A stretch of DNA of 13,135 nucleotides from the NCBI GenBank assembly GCA_944393275.1, contig CALXZQ010000025.1:1-13135 (forward strand). Reading direction: 5' to 3'. The DNA comes from an uncultured Clostridia bacterium (GTDB lineage Bacteria; Bacillota; Clostridia; TANB77; CAG-508). The first letter of the stretch is position 1. The number at the start of each line of letters is the position of its first letter. A program made the position numbers and the translations under genes. Positions 1-7,840 of the stretch are shown in pieces. The notes under the pieces are model-generated. The model was not told the DNA's origin. It saw nothing but the letters and a program-made list of their open reading frames with translations, and searched no databases.

Positions 1-3
1 ATA

Positions 4-53
4 AAAAATAAGCCTTTGTATATTTTTATAACATATACTTAAAGCTTATTTTT
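4..53. terminator. Long hairpin at the left edge, possible terminator
   Basis: Bases 4-13 (AAAAATAAGC) pair perfectly with 44-53 (GCTTATTTTT). Bases 15-17 then pair with 41-43 after a one-base bulge, and 18-23 (GTATAT) pair with 33-38 (ATATAC). The A-run on one side and T-run on the other give a U-tail whichever strand is transcribed. It lies beyond the terminator of the HTH gene, so it may end a gene located to the left of the window. Seen directly; the role is inferred. Confidence 0.5.
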
Positions 54-95
54 ATAAATATTAATTCTTATATTAACTATATTATAAAAATTTCT

Positions 96-137
96 AAAAA
101 GCTTAATCTCTTTTATATATAAGAAATTAAGCTTTTT
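96..137. terminator. Rho-independent terminator of the HTH gene, bidirectional
   Basis: A perfect 12-bp stem pairs AAAAAGCTTAAT (96-107) with ATTAAGCTTTTT (126-137). After one mismatch it continues for four more pairs (109-112 with 121-124), leaving an 8-base loop. The minus-strand transcript of the HTH gene stops at 153, enters the hairpin and leaves into a U-rich tail. The opposite strand also ends in a T run. The architecture is the same as the hairpin at 11713-11751. Confidence 0.8.
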
Positions 138-152
138 TATATAACTTAAATT

Positions 153-362
153 TTAAATAAAATCATCATCCGCAAGAACAAAAATTCTTTTAAATTTTAC
201 ACCTGTTACACGTGCTATATTATCTAATTCAGAAATTGTAAAACTTTCCCTTTTTAATTTTGCAGCAAAATTCTGCGGAGTTGTACCAAGTCTTCTTGCA
301 AGCTCAGCTTGACTAATATTTTTCCTAACACATAACACTTTTATTTGTTCTGAAATCGTCAT
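153..362 (-). CDS. Small XRE-family helix-turn-helix DNA-binding protein
   Basis: This 69-aa protein is essentially one Cro/C1-type HTH domain. The bihelical motif lies at about residues 17-38 (SQAELARRLGTTPQNFAAKL), followed by the FTISELDNIA helix typical of the family, and it ends in an acidic DDDFI tail. No effector or oligomerisation domain is present, so it should bind DNA as a small dimer and act as a repressor or activator. The ATG at 360-362 is supported by GGAG ten bases upstream (373-376) and an extended -10 (TGATATACT) at 395-403. It is codirectional with the large restriction operon but 223 bases beyond its last gene, and it has its own promoter and terminator. Many restriction-modification loci carry small HTH controller (C) proteins, so it could regulate one of the two systems here. 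That link is inference; it could equally be an unrelated neighbour. Confidence 0.85.
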   Translation of the reverse strand: MTISEQIKVLCVRKNISQAELARRLGTTPQNFAAKLKRESFTISELDNIARVTGVKFKRIFVLADDDFI

Positions 363-394
363 AATACTATTTCTCCATTCTTTTTATAAACACA

Positions 395-403
395 AGTATA
401 TCA
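395..403 (-). promoter_or_regulatory. Extended -10 promoter of the HTH gene
   Basis: Read on the minus strand the site is TGATATACT, a TGn extended -10 with TATACT (395-400). It lies about 20 bases before the GGAG ribosome site. No good -35 is visible 16-18 bases upstream (ATTATG or TATTAT), which an extended -10 can compensate for. The same nine bases occur at the likely promoter of the HhaI-like methyltransferase (12942-12950). Confidence 0.45.
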
Positions 404-448
404 TTTACTATCATAACATAATATATATTTAGTTTTTATGATGATACT
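395..448. repeat. Imperfect inverted repeat over the HTH promoter
   Basis: AGTATATCAT (395-404) is matched in inverted orientation by ATGATGATACT (438-448), which differs by one inserted base. The left arm overlaps the -10 element of the HTH gene, so the pair could be an autoregulatory operator. Sequence symmetry is seen; binding is inferred. Confidence 0.35.
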
Positions 449-471
449 AGGTACTAAGCATATCCATTAAA

Positions 472-501
472 TTATAATATTAACATTATTTAATATTATA
501 A
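472..501. repeat. Perfect 12-bp A/T-only inverted repeat after the big operon
   Basis: TTATAATATTAA (472-483) and TTAATATTATAA (490-501) are perfect reverse complements around a 6-base loop. The structure lies 85 bases past the stop of the last methyltransferase gene, between it and the HTH gene. With no G or C in the stem and no clear T run on the minus strand it would be a weak terminator. It could also be a processing site or a binding site. A smaller A/T stem (545-551 with 558-564) lies closer to the operon end. No strong GC-containing terminator is visible in 363-585. Confidence 0.5.
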
Positions 502-585
502 AAAATACTTTATAGGATTAACTTATATAATATTAGTTTAATCATTAAAATAGATACATTTTAACCTATTTACTATAAACTATGG

Positions 586-1845
586 TTATTTAATTTGTTC
601 TATAAATATAGTATTATTAATATCCATTATTTGTCTAAAAACAGCTTCAAGAACATCAACAACTATACTATTTCCGGCAAGCTTAATAAGTTTTTCCGTA
701 GAATATAATTTTCTAGATCTATTTATAGAAGGATTATACTTTATAACTTTTTCAAAATCTTCTTCATCAAATCCCATAAGTTTAAAGCATTCTCTTGGTG
801 TTAAATATCTCCAATTAGTTTTTCCTCTTGCATAATTTCTATAAATTATTAAACCTGAATTTGGATTTCTATCTTGCTTAGTAGTTAATGTGTTAACGTC
901 TATTTCATTAATTTTTTTTCCATTAAATAAAATATCATTATCTTCAAATATTTTTCTTCTTGATGGAGTATTATTAGGTTTACTAAGGTCAGCTTCTTTT
1001 TTATATTTTTCATTTTTATAATCCAAACATAAAATATCTTTTAATTTAAGTTGTCTTTTCCTTAAAACTTTAGCCTCTTCACCTTCAAGATCATGTGTCT
1101 TAAAATAATTTTCAACTTTTAAAATAATGTTTTCATCATTATTACATAAAACACTAATCATATATGCTCTTTCTCTTTTTTGAGGAATCCCAAAATTTTT
1201 AGCATTTAATCTATATACTTTATTATAATACCCTAATTTCTCCAAAGTTGATTTCCAATCATTAAAATCTTTTTCATGAGTCTTAGATAAAATATTAGTT
1301 ACATTTTCCATTAACAAAAATGTTGGTAATATTCTTCCCGCCTCATTCATTTCTATAAGTATTCTTTCTACCTCCCAAAGCATACCTGATCTATTATTAG
1401 CATCTCTAGATATACCGCTTTTATTTCCATGCCAACATCCACATAATGATAAATCTTGACACGGAAATGAATATGTAAATAAATCTATATCTTGTGGTAT
1501 ATCTAACCCTTTAATATCAGTTATACTAACTAAATTATTAGTTTCCTTTATAGCTGTATAAATTATTCGTTTTAATTCTATTGGCATACTCTTAAATGAT
1601 TTTTCATTAATAGGTTTCTTACCATCCAAACTTAAAGTATATTTTTCTAATTCACTAACTATAAAATCATCTTCCAAATTTTTATATTTTGCAATATTTA
1701 TATTTCCCTTATGTATCATACAGTATGCAATAATTGCATTAATATCCCAATCTGCTATACTTACTATTTCATATTCAGCTCCTATTCGTTCCAATGCCTT
1801 TGCTTGACTGCCAATTCCACTAAAGGTTTCTATTACTCTGAACAT
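586..1845 (-). CDS. DNA (cytosine-5)-methyltransferase, divergent type, last gene of the Z1 operon
   Basis: This 419-aa enzyme would transfer a methyl group from S-adenosylmethionine to C5 of cytosine in a specific DNA site. All key C5-methyltransferase motifs are present: motif I ETFSGIGSQ (6-14), catalytic PCQ with Cys129 (128-130), ENV (180-182), PQKRER (221-226), a short target-recognition region (about 232-345), RYLTPRECFKLMG (346-358) and motif X GNSIVVDV (391-398). About 75 extra residues lie between the SAM-binding part and motif IV, and motif IV reads SFPCQ rather than GFPCQ or GPPCQ. It is therefore not a copy of the methyltransferase at 2762-4093. The start is fixed by AAGGAG (1851-1856) five bases before ATG, and the gene follows the DUF4420 gene by 14 bases. 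It is probably one of two modification enzymes of the same system. Its recognition site cannot be read from the sequence. Confidence 0.93.
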   Translation of the reverse strand: MFRVIETFSGIGSQAKALERIGAEYEIVSIADWDINAIIAYCMIHKGNINIAKYKNLEDDFIVSELEKYTLSLDGKKPINEKSFKSMPIELKRIIYTAIKETNNLVSITDIKGLDIPQDIDLFTYSFPCQDLSLCGCWHGNKSGISRDANNRSGMLWEVERILIEMNEAGRILPTFLLMENVTNILSKTHEKDFNDWKSTLEKLGYYNKVYRLNAKNFGIPQKRERAYMISVLCNNDENIILKVENYFKTHDLEGEEAKVLRKRQLKLKDILCLDYKNEKYKKEADLSKPNNTPSRRKIFEDNDILFNGKKINEIDVNTLTTKQDRNPNSGLIIYRNYARGKTNWRYLTPRECFKLMGFDEEDFEKVIKYNPSINRSRKLYSTEKLIKLAGNSIVVDVLEAVFRQIMDINNTIFIEQIK

Positions 1846-1859
1846 TTTTTCTCCTTAGA

Positions 1860-2759
1860 TTACCATAAGGTATAGTTTAAACCATCCAAATCAATAGTAT
1901 ATGTAATATGAATTACTGAATCTGGTATATGATTACCTTTAAATGAAGATTCAACTATTCTAGGAAATTTATTATCTACCTTATATTTTCTTTTTTCTAA
2001 AACTTTATACTTTTCATCTCTAATACTAGAGCCTTTTTGATATCCAAGATGATATAATTGGTTTTCTAATTTTTCTTTACTATAACCATCTTGAATCAAT
2101 TTATTATATATATCGTTGATTGATATTCCTAATTTTGATTTCTCCAATCTACAAAAATACAATTCTAATAGTTTATTACTGTTTAGTTGATGTTGACTAT
2201 TAATAGTTATAGTAGAACCATATTTTTTTAATGTAGATTTAACCTCATATGCACAAGTATCACTTTCTATATCATGACTTCCTAAATTTACAGCTGTCCA
2301 TTCTATAGAGCTATCTTTTTTAAATAATTCATCTAATACTAGCATTTCTGCTATAATACTATATGCTTCTTGTTTTGATATTGCATTTCCAAGCAATTCT
2401 CTCCATTGTTTCCACCAATTCAACGGTGATTGTAATAAATTAATCCTGTCAATACCATCTTCACCAGGATCTACAAATTGTGCACATAATGTTGCAAACT
2501 CATAACGCAAACTATCAAGTACACAACTTAAAATTAAATACTTATTTTCAATACCATCTATAGTCAAATTTTGTGTATAAATTATGCTATTGGCAAATTT
2601 TTCATAAATATCTTTTTCATTATCATATATAATTGCTACACCGTAGCCATCACTTTTACGAATAACTATCGCTGGATATTCATTTGGTAATGATTTTATA
2701 CTCCTTGCTCCATTTGTAATTGAAGCAAAACACTCTCTAATTTCTTCAAGTATTCCCAT
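1860..2759 (-). CDS. PD-(D/E)XK nuclease-like protein, DUF4420 type
   Basis: This 299-aa protein has the layout of the DUF4420 'PD-(D/E)XK motif protein' family, which accompanies restriction operons. A helix with Glu138 (AEMLVLDEL, 137-145) precedes a nuclease core with Asp163 in GSHDIES and Glu172-Val-Lys174 in AYEVKST. The strand and helix TITINSQHQL (183-192) follow, where a conserved Gln is common. That D...ExK spacing is the metal-binding catalytic centre, so it is the best candidate for the DNA-cutting subunit of the operon. The N-terminal 120 residues, with a W-rich LNWWKQWREL segment (113-122), have no assigned role. A strong AAGGAGG (2767-2773), seven bases before the ATG, lies inside the end of the preceding methyltransferase gene, whose stop is only two bases away. 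Family assignment is from recall; nuclease activity is inferred from motif residues. Confidence 0.82.
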   Translation of the reverse strand: MGILEEIRECFASITNGARSIKSLPNEYPAIVIRKSDGYGVAIIYDNEKDIYEKFANSIIYTQNLTIDGIENKYLILSCVLDSLRYEFATLCAQFVDPGEDGIDRINLLQSPLNWWKQWRELLGNAISKQEAYSIIAEMLVLDELFKKDSSIEWTAVNLGSHDIESDTCAYEVKSTLKKYGSTITINSQHQLNSNKLLELYFCRLEKSKLGISINDIYNKLIQDGYSKEKLENQLYHLGYQKGSSIRDEKYKVLEKRKYKVDNKFPRIVESSFKGNHIPDSVIHITYTIDLDGLNYTLW

Positions 2760-2761
2760 AA

Positions 2762-4093
2762 TTACTCCTCCTTGAAAGTATTATATATAGTTTTTGCCAC
2801 GGCAAAAGCTAATAAAGGTGGAACAGCATTACCAATTTGTTTATATGCATCTCCCATTGAACAGTCAAAAAAGAAATCATCTGGAAAAGACTGGATTCTT
2901 GCTGCCTCTCTAACTGTAATTCCTCTTGGTTCCCATGGATGAATATGACTATATGTATCTTTTTGTAGATGAGCAACCAATGTATGTGATGGTTTTGTTT
3001 CATCTAATCTTCTCCATTTATTTTCGAATTTATTTCTATCATATTTAGGAATCATTTTATTCTTAAGTTTTATATATTCACTACTATTTTCTAGATACCC
3101 AAATAATTTTACTTCTTCATTAAATAATTTATCTGCTATTTTAGAAGCATCTATATAATTATCCCCTTGTTTCATTTTTTCAAATATAGGAAAATCTCTC
3201 TTATTTTTTCTAAATGCATTTGCAGTTACACCAAATCCATCTTTTCCATACCACATTCTCATGGCTTTTTGAAATTTATTTTGTGCTTTTGTTTTATATG
3301 GAATTTCAGTATTTAATGAAAATAATTTATATTTTGAAGTTGAAGTTGGAAATATTATTGGTAAATCAGAAAACGCATCGCCCATAGTTACCCAAGGTTC
3401 CTCAACGTCCTCTACTCCCTTAGGTTGTACAAAAAAATTACATTGTTTGTATGCCTCAAAACGTTTTTGATATAATGTTAGTGCATCGTTTTCATTTCTA
3501 TTAGTTGGTTTTGGTAAATGTATTTTTTTATTCTCACTCTTCTTTATAGCAATAACAAAAACTCGTTCTCTTATTTGAGGAACACCATAATCTGCTGAAT
3601 TAAGTATAGTCCAATACGACTCATATCCTTTTTCTGCTAATTTTACACATACTATTTCTGGTATATTAATTCCACCAAAATTTGTTGATTCCGGAACATT
3701 TTCCATTACTACAGCTTTAGCATCCATATCAAAAACAAATCTTAAAAAATCTTGATATAAGTATCCCCTAGAATCTTTTGTATTAATTCTATCCTCTCCT
3801 AGTGATCTCAGTTTACCTATACCTGCTTTTGAATATGCTTGACAAGGTGGTCCACCAATTATTATACAACCTTCTTTACCAACCTTATCTTTAAAAATAT
3901 TTCCATTCATCTCTGTTATATCTCCACATAAATGGGTTTCTTTTTTTCCATATCTCCAAGAAAGATTATATGAAATAGTTTTACAAGCCTCTGGCATCAA
4001 CTCTACCCCTGCAACAATATCAAAACCTGCTTTTTCAAAACCTAAGGCTAAACCTCCGCAACCTGAAAATAAATCTATTACCTTAGGTAGCAT
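2762..4093 (-). CDS. DNA (cytosine-5)-methyltransferase, first of two in the Z1 operon
   Basis: This is a complete 443-aa C5-cytosine methyltransferase. Visible motifs are: motif I DLFSGCGGLALGF (7-19); motif IV GGPPCQAYS with catalytic Cys84 (80-88); ENV (131-133); VPQIRER (171-177); and motifs IX and X GITVREAARIQSFPDDF (391-407) and GNAVPP (421-426). The long region at about 190-385 is the target-recognition part, ending in the RLDETKPSHTLVAHL segment (362-376) common in this subfamily. It would mark host DNA so that the restriction parts of the operon ignore it. Its ATG shares one base with the stop of the 239-aa gene (TAATG), so translation is probably coupled; a G-run (GGGGG, 4104-4108) is the only SD-like sequence. 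Together with the methyltransferase at 586-1845 it gives the system two distinct modification enzymes. Confidence 0.95.
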   Translation of the reverse strand: MLPKVIDLFSGCGGLALGFEKAGFDIVAGVELMPEACKTISYNLSWRYGKKETHLCGDITEMNGNIFKDKVGKEGCIIIGGPPCQAYSKAGIGKLRSLGEDRINTKDSRGYLYQDFLRFVFDMDAKAVVMENVPESTNFGGINIPEIVCVKLAEKGYESYWTILNSADYGVPQIRERVFVIAIKKSENKKIHLPKPTNRNENDALTLYQKRFEAYKQCNFFVQPKGVEDVEEPWVTMGDAFSDLPIIFPTSTSKYKLFSLNTEIPYKTKAQNKFQKAMRMWYGKDGFGVTANAFRKNKRDFPIFEKMKQGDNYIDASKIADKLFNEEVKLFGYLENSSEYIKLKNKMIPKYDRNKFENKWRRLDETKPSHTLVAHLQKDTYSHIHPWEPRGITVREAARIQSFPDDFFFDCSMGDAYKQIGNAVPPLLAFAVAKTIYNTFKEE

Positions 4094-4812
4094 TAAACAC
4101 GCACCCCCGCATCCGTAAATAATGATCTAACATATTCTCTTTCTCCACCAAGATATAAAGCTGGATCAACAACCATAACTTTTGCTGTATTTAACTTCAT
4201 TATTATTCTAAATAAATCTTCTTCTCTACCATTTATCTTTTTATTAAATTCTTCAATTATTTCTTTAGGAATATGGCTATAATAATACATTATATATCTA
4301 TAAACATTGATAAATGTTCCTTTCCTTCCAGATCTTTCTTCTAAATTTAAAATACTATCTGTTGAAAAACAAGGTGACTCCAATAAATGTGTTGTACTTG
4401 TCATATCTCCTTGCCAAGATAAATGAACATACCACCAAATTGATCTTAACCATATACGTGTTGATCTACTCCAATAATGACTTTCATTTTCCTTTCCCCA
4501 TCTTTCTGCAATTATATCTGGAATAACTTTTATAGATAAATATCTCCAAAAATCATCATTAGCAGCTACTCTCAAAGAAAATCCTGATTGTCTCCATAAA
4601 TAATCATATAACAAAATTCCAAAGTGTGAATCAATATAATAATCTCTCTTATTATTAGTATTACATTCTTCTTTTACATTTTTATAAAACTCTTGTAGAT
4701 CTTCGCGTATCTTTAAATAATCTTCTTCTATTTTGGGCAATGCTGGAAAATTTAAAATCCATTCTTTCATTGCTACTTGAGATTCTTCTCTATTGAGCGT
4801 TTTAATAATCAT
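4093..4812 (-). CDS. Trp-rich protein of unknown function, probably DUF6339
   Basis: This 239-aa soluble protein has no signal peptide or membrane segment. Two blocks look conserved: DDFWRYLSIKVIPDIIAERW (86-105), followed by RIWLRSIWWYVHLSW (119-133), then STDSILNLEERSGRKGTF (150-167). Arg, Asp and Trp clusters of this kind suggest a helical nucleic-acid or protein-binding unit. I recall this pattern as DUF6339, a family seen in restriction operons, but that name is from memory. No nuclease, helicase or methyltransferase motif is visible. It starts five bases after the stop of the 312-aa gene, with AAAGGA at 4823-4828. Its 3' end overlaps the methyltransferase start by one base. Constant packing inside the operon suggests a structural or specificity subunit; that is inference. 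Confidence 0.75.
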   Translation of the reverse strand: MIIKTLNREESQVAMKEWILNFPALPKIEEDYLKIREDLQEFYKNVKEECNTNNKRDYYIDSHFGILLYDYLWRQSGFSLRVAANDDFWRYLSIKVIPDIIAERWGKENESHYWSRSTRIWLRSIWWYVHLSWQGDMTSTTHLLESPCFSTDSILNLEERSGRKGTFINVYRYIMYYYSHIPKEIIEEFNKKINGREEDLFRIIMKLNTAKVMVVDPALYLGGEREYVRSLFTDAGVRV

Positions 4813-4817
4813 TTTCT

Positions 4818-5756
4818 CTACATCCTTTGATCAAAAAATTTTCTTATAGACAGTGATATTGCTTCAGGTGTAGAAACATCCCATTCTAAAGTATTAATAA
4901 AATAATATATTGCCTCCGAAACACTTCCACTCTGCAAATCATCACCATTTATAGTTACATCCCAATAATTACCTTGTTCTTTCAACTTAGTTATAATTAA
5001 TATAAGTGCACTAGACATAATCTCTTTTAATAGCTGTTCATTAAACGTCCTTTTTGTTTTATCTAAAAACTTATAATTTTTATGAGCCCTATTTATATTT
5101 ATAGATATGCAATCCGAAAATTTCTCATATGTAGGATCATCCCATTCACATTTCACATACCACAAAGGTTGTCTAGGTTCATTTATTTCATAAATAGGGA
5201 AAACTGAACCTTCACCATCTAACTTTATAGTAAATTTATCCAATTCACCCAAAAGATATCCATATTCATTTGCCAAATGTTCTTCTTTTAAAGAAGGTTT
5301 TCCAACATTCTTTATATAGATAATTGTTGTAAATTCTATTAATCCTCTGAGTTGTGCTTTGGAAAATTCGTAATTTAATATTAAATCAATATCTTTTGCT
5401 GAATTTTTTATATCTCCAATAGGAATAATTCCTCTTTGCTTTGAATCTGAAGATGTCCACATAAGTGCAATACCTAAAATTGCATCATTACATGCAATTC
5501 CATTCTCTCCAAAAAGACATTGGTATGTTCTTATATTATATTTTCTCCTAATACAAAAATTAAAATCATCCGGAGACCATATACCATCATCATCAACAAT
5601 TTTATGAATCATTGCACTACCTTCTATTTCTTCAGTTCTAAGTAAAAATTCTTGATCTTCATTAATATAATATAATTCATATGGTGTTGTTTGATATCTT
5701 ATTTTTCCTAACAACTCATCATTTATAATAGGAAAAAGAGAAATATTAGCTGCCAT
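4818..5756 (-). CDS. Conserved-looking protein of unknown function within the Z1 operon
   Basis: I do not recognise this 312-aa protein. It is mixed alpha/beta and soluble, with an acidic stretch VDDDGIWSPDDF (54-65), a notable GIALMWTSSDSKQRGIIPIG block (95-114), and a C-terminal helix-rich part (237-312). No catalytic motif is apparent; the middle part (160-225) looks like alternating strands. Its ATG overlaps the stop of the GHKL ATPase gene by one base (TAATG), with AAGGTGA (5763-5769) as ribosome site. Its product is therefore probably made in step with the ATPase and may be its direct partner, for example an adaptor or DNA-recognition subunit. That role is inferred from position only. 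Confidence 0.75.
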   Translation of the reverse strand: MAANISLFPIINDELLGKIRYQTTPYELYYINEDQEFLLRTEEIEGSAMIHKIVDDDGIWSPDDFNFCIRRKYNIRTYQCLFGENGIACNDAILGIALMWTSSDSKQRGIIPIGDIKNSAKDIDLILNYEFSKAQLRGLIEFTTIIYIKNVGKPSLKEEHLANEYGYLLGELDKFTIKLDGEGSVFPIYEINEPRQPLWYVKCEWDDPTYEKFSDCISININRAHKNYKFLDKTKRTFNEQLLKEIMSSALILIITKLKEQGNYWDVTINGDDLQSGSVSEAIYYFINTLEWDVSTPEAISLSIRKFFDQRM

Positions 5757-7840
5757 TATTTATCACCTTCTTTTTCTAAAACAAACATAGGTTTAATATC
5801 CTTACGATTTAACTTTAAAGTTAATGCTATATCACACTCAATTTCATGTTCTTGTTCCATAGATATATGAACTCCATATCCACTTTTTTTATCTGACATA
5901 ATAAGTTTAAATGTTAATTGATTATCTATAATATTAGGTTTTGCTTTATCTATACTATATATAGAATTTATAATTTGTCCATCAAATTTAGTAATTATTA
6001 TATTAGCTATAGTTATTTCAAAAGGTATATCTAATCCCATTTTATTTTCCCAATCAAATACACTTATGGCTCCTGATTCGGAGTTAATAGCAACTTTTAT
6101 ACCTGTTGATATAATACTGCCTCTAGATTTAATTTGAAAATTAACCTTCATTCCTTCATGTGTATATGAAGTTCTAGAACAATCATAAATAAAAATTACA
6201 TTTTTATGCTTTTCTAAATGTTTGATATCAATATAATTTTTTCTTGTTCCAGAACTTGGTTTTTTACCAAAATTTTCAGGTGGCAATAATAATTGACCAA
6301 ACATTTTTCCAAAACCTGAATTAAGTTTACTATTTTCTTCTTCTTCTTCAATAAAAAATTCTTTAGAAATTTTACCATTAACTTGTGTTTGTATCTTAGA
6401 TATAATTCTAGAATTAAAATTGCCTATTCCAAAATCTCTCCATGAGGTATGATCAGCCATTTCACTTTTTCTAATATATTCTTCTAGACTATAATCTGAA
6501 GCAATTCCTGTAAGTTTATTATTAGAATTAAGAACAAATATAGCAAATATAAATTCATCTTTGTTAGAAGAATTTATTCCATCTACCCAACTACCAACAA
6601 CTTCATAAGAAACTATCATTCCAGGTTTACGAGTAAAAAATAATATTGGTTTATTTTTTTCCTTATCTCTAATTTCACAATTAAAATACATGTATGGTTC
6701 TGGTTTATTATTTGGATATCCTGTTTTTAAGACTTGCCTAGGAACTTTAGCATATGCAATTGTACCAGCTTTCGTAGTTTTAAGAACTTTTCTTAATAAA
6801 ATATCCTCCGATTTCTTTATAATATCTTTGTTTTCAAGAATATCATTACTATTTTTATTTGTCACAGCTATATTATAAAGTGCTTGTACAATTTGGAATG
6901 CCGGTTCCATTGTATCTAACCCAATTCCTTTACCATTTATTTTTACTCTTAAAAATTTACCATATGGATATTTTTTATTATTTAATCTTGGAGCATACCA
7001 CCTTTGAATAGATATCCTAATATAATCTTCTATATTATTACGCCAAAATAACGGAATATTATTTTCTTCACCATCTTTATATTCAATTTGATTGTTTTCA
7101 ACTAATAGATCTTCATCTATATATGGGATTATTATTGTAGTTCCTGTTTCATTATCAGTATATGGATCAATATTAAATATAGATAGTATCTTATTAATAT
7201 ATATATTATTAATTATTGGTCGTGTTTTATTAATACCTATACTTTCACCCCACCAAGCAATACCTCTTTTAGCCTTTCCATTAAATATAGGTATCAGTGA
7301 GTCTTTATTTGTTTCGTCTTCAACTAAAGATGCAGCTAATCTCGATTCAAAATCTCCATCTTCATTAATAATCCTACTATAATAAATTACAAGACCTATT
7401 CCTATTCTAAAATATACTGTTTTTCCTAATCCCCAAGAACCACCTGCCCCTTCTGCTTCTTGCGGCTTACTTATTTCATAAATAAGTTTTAAAAGATTAC
7501 CATATTGATTATCTACAACATCATCATAATGTAGTTTTCCTGTGAGACCAGTAGTATTACTATCTCTTATTGCAATATAATTATATTTATTTTTACAATA
7601 TTTATTATTTAATGAATTTGTAATTCCTTCAAGTTCAGCATTTAATTTTTCCTTTTCAAATTCACCTATATTAAAATCAACTGCAACATACTCAGATTTT
7701 TCATTTCCAGCATCTAGACTATTCTGTATAGACTCACGAACTAATAAGTCTAAAATAGGCATATTATTATTTTGTATAAGTTTTAATAATGACCTTCCTG
7801 ATTGTGTCATTCTGCTTGGTTCTGCAATTTCAATATTCAT
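5756..7840 (-). CDS. GHKL (MORC/MutL-like) ATPase of a restriction system
   Basis: This 694-aa ATPase of the gyrase-Hsp90-histidine kinase-MutL fold carries the Bergerat ATP site. RESIQNSLDA (35-44) has the Mg-binding Glu36/Asn40, RDSNTTG (92-98) has the adenine-binding Asp93, the glycine lid is GAGGSWGLGK (131-140), and ETGTTIII (231-238) follows. A probable S5-like transducer (about 265-450) follows, then an acidic linker EEEEEN (498-503), and a C-terminal part of unknown fold. Bacterial MORC/paraMORC proteins of this type are predicted to close on DNA and remodel it next to nucleases and helicases in restriction systems. I place the start at ATG 7838-7840, which begins MNIEIAEPSR, because GGAGGG sits five bases before it (7846-7851). 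A longer reading frame to 7879 would add MIYLMMMEIWREQ and has no good ribosome site. The start overlaps the end of the Z1 gene by 11 bases. Confidence 0.9.
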   Translation of the reverse strand: MNIEIAEPSRMTQSGRSLLKLIQNNNMPILDLLVRESIQNSLDAGNEKSEYVAVDFNIGEFEKEKLNAELEGITNSLNNKYCKNKYNYIAIRDSNTTGLTGKLHYDDVVDNQYGNLLKLIYEISKPQEAEGAGGSWGLGKTVYFRIGIGLVIYYSRIINEDGDFESRLAASLVEDETNKDSLIPIFNGKAKRGIAWWGESIGINKTRPIINNIYINKILSIFNIDPYTDNETGTTIIIPYIDEDLLVENNQIEYKDGEENNIPLFWRNNIEDYIRISIQRWYAPRLNNKKYPYGKFLRVKINGKGIGLDTMEPAFQIVQALYNIAVTNKNSNDILENKDIIKKSEDILLRKVLKTTKAGTIAYAKVPRQVLKTGYPNNKPEPYMYFNCEIRDKEKNKPILFFTRKPGMIVSYEVVGSWVDGINSSNKDEFIFAIFVLNSNNKLTGIASDYSLEEYIRKSEMADHTSWRDFGIGNFNSRIISKIQTQVNGKISKEFFIEEEEENSKLNSGFGKMFGQLLLPPENFGKKPSSGTRKNYIDIKHLEKHKNVIFIYDCSRTSYTHEGMKVNFQIKSRGSIISTGIKVAINSESGAISVFDWENKMGLDIPFEITIANIIITKFDGQIINSIYSIDKAKPNIIDNQLTFKLIMSDKKSGYGVHISMEQEHEIECDIALTLKLNRKDIKPMFVLEKEGDK

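Noticed and set aside
2809..3003. 64-aa minus-strand open frame
   Set aside because: It lies wholly inside the methyltransferase gene at 2762-4093 in another frame, with low-complexity composition and no ribosome site.
586..4093. Reading the system as DISARM or BREX
   Set aside because: DISARM would need DrmA/B helicase and DUF1998 proteins and a phospholipase-D nuclease; BREX would need PglZ and BrxC and an adenine methyltransferase. None is present, while Z1 and GHKL are.
4314..4526. 70-aa plus-strand open frame
   Set aside because: Antisense to the 239-aa gene; hydrophobic composition comes from reversed AT-rich codons.
6690..7382. Two plus-strand frames (6690-6878 and 7092-7382)
   Set aside because: Both are antisense to the GHKL ATPase; the apparent membrane character is an artefact of complementing Ile/Asn/Lys codons.
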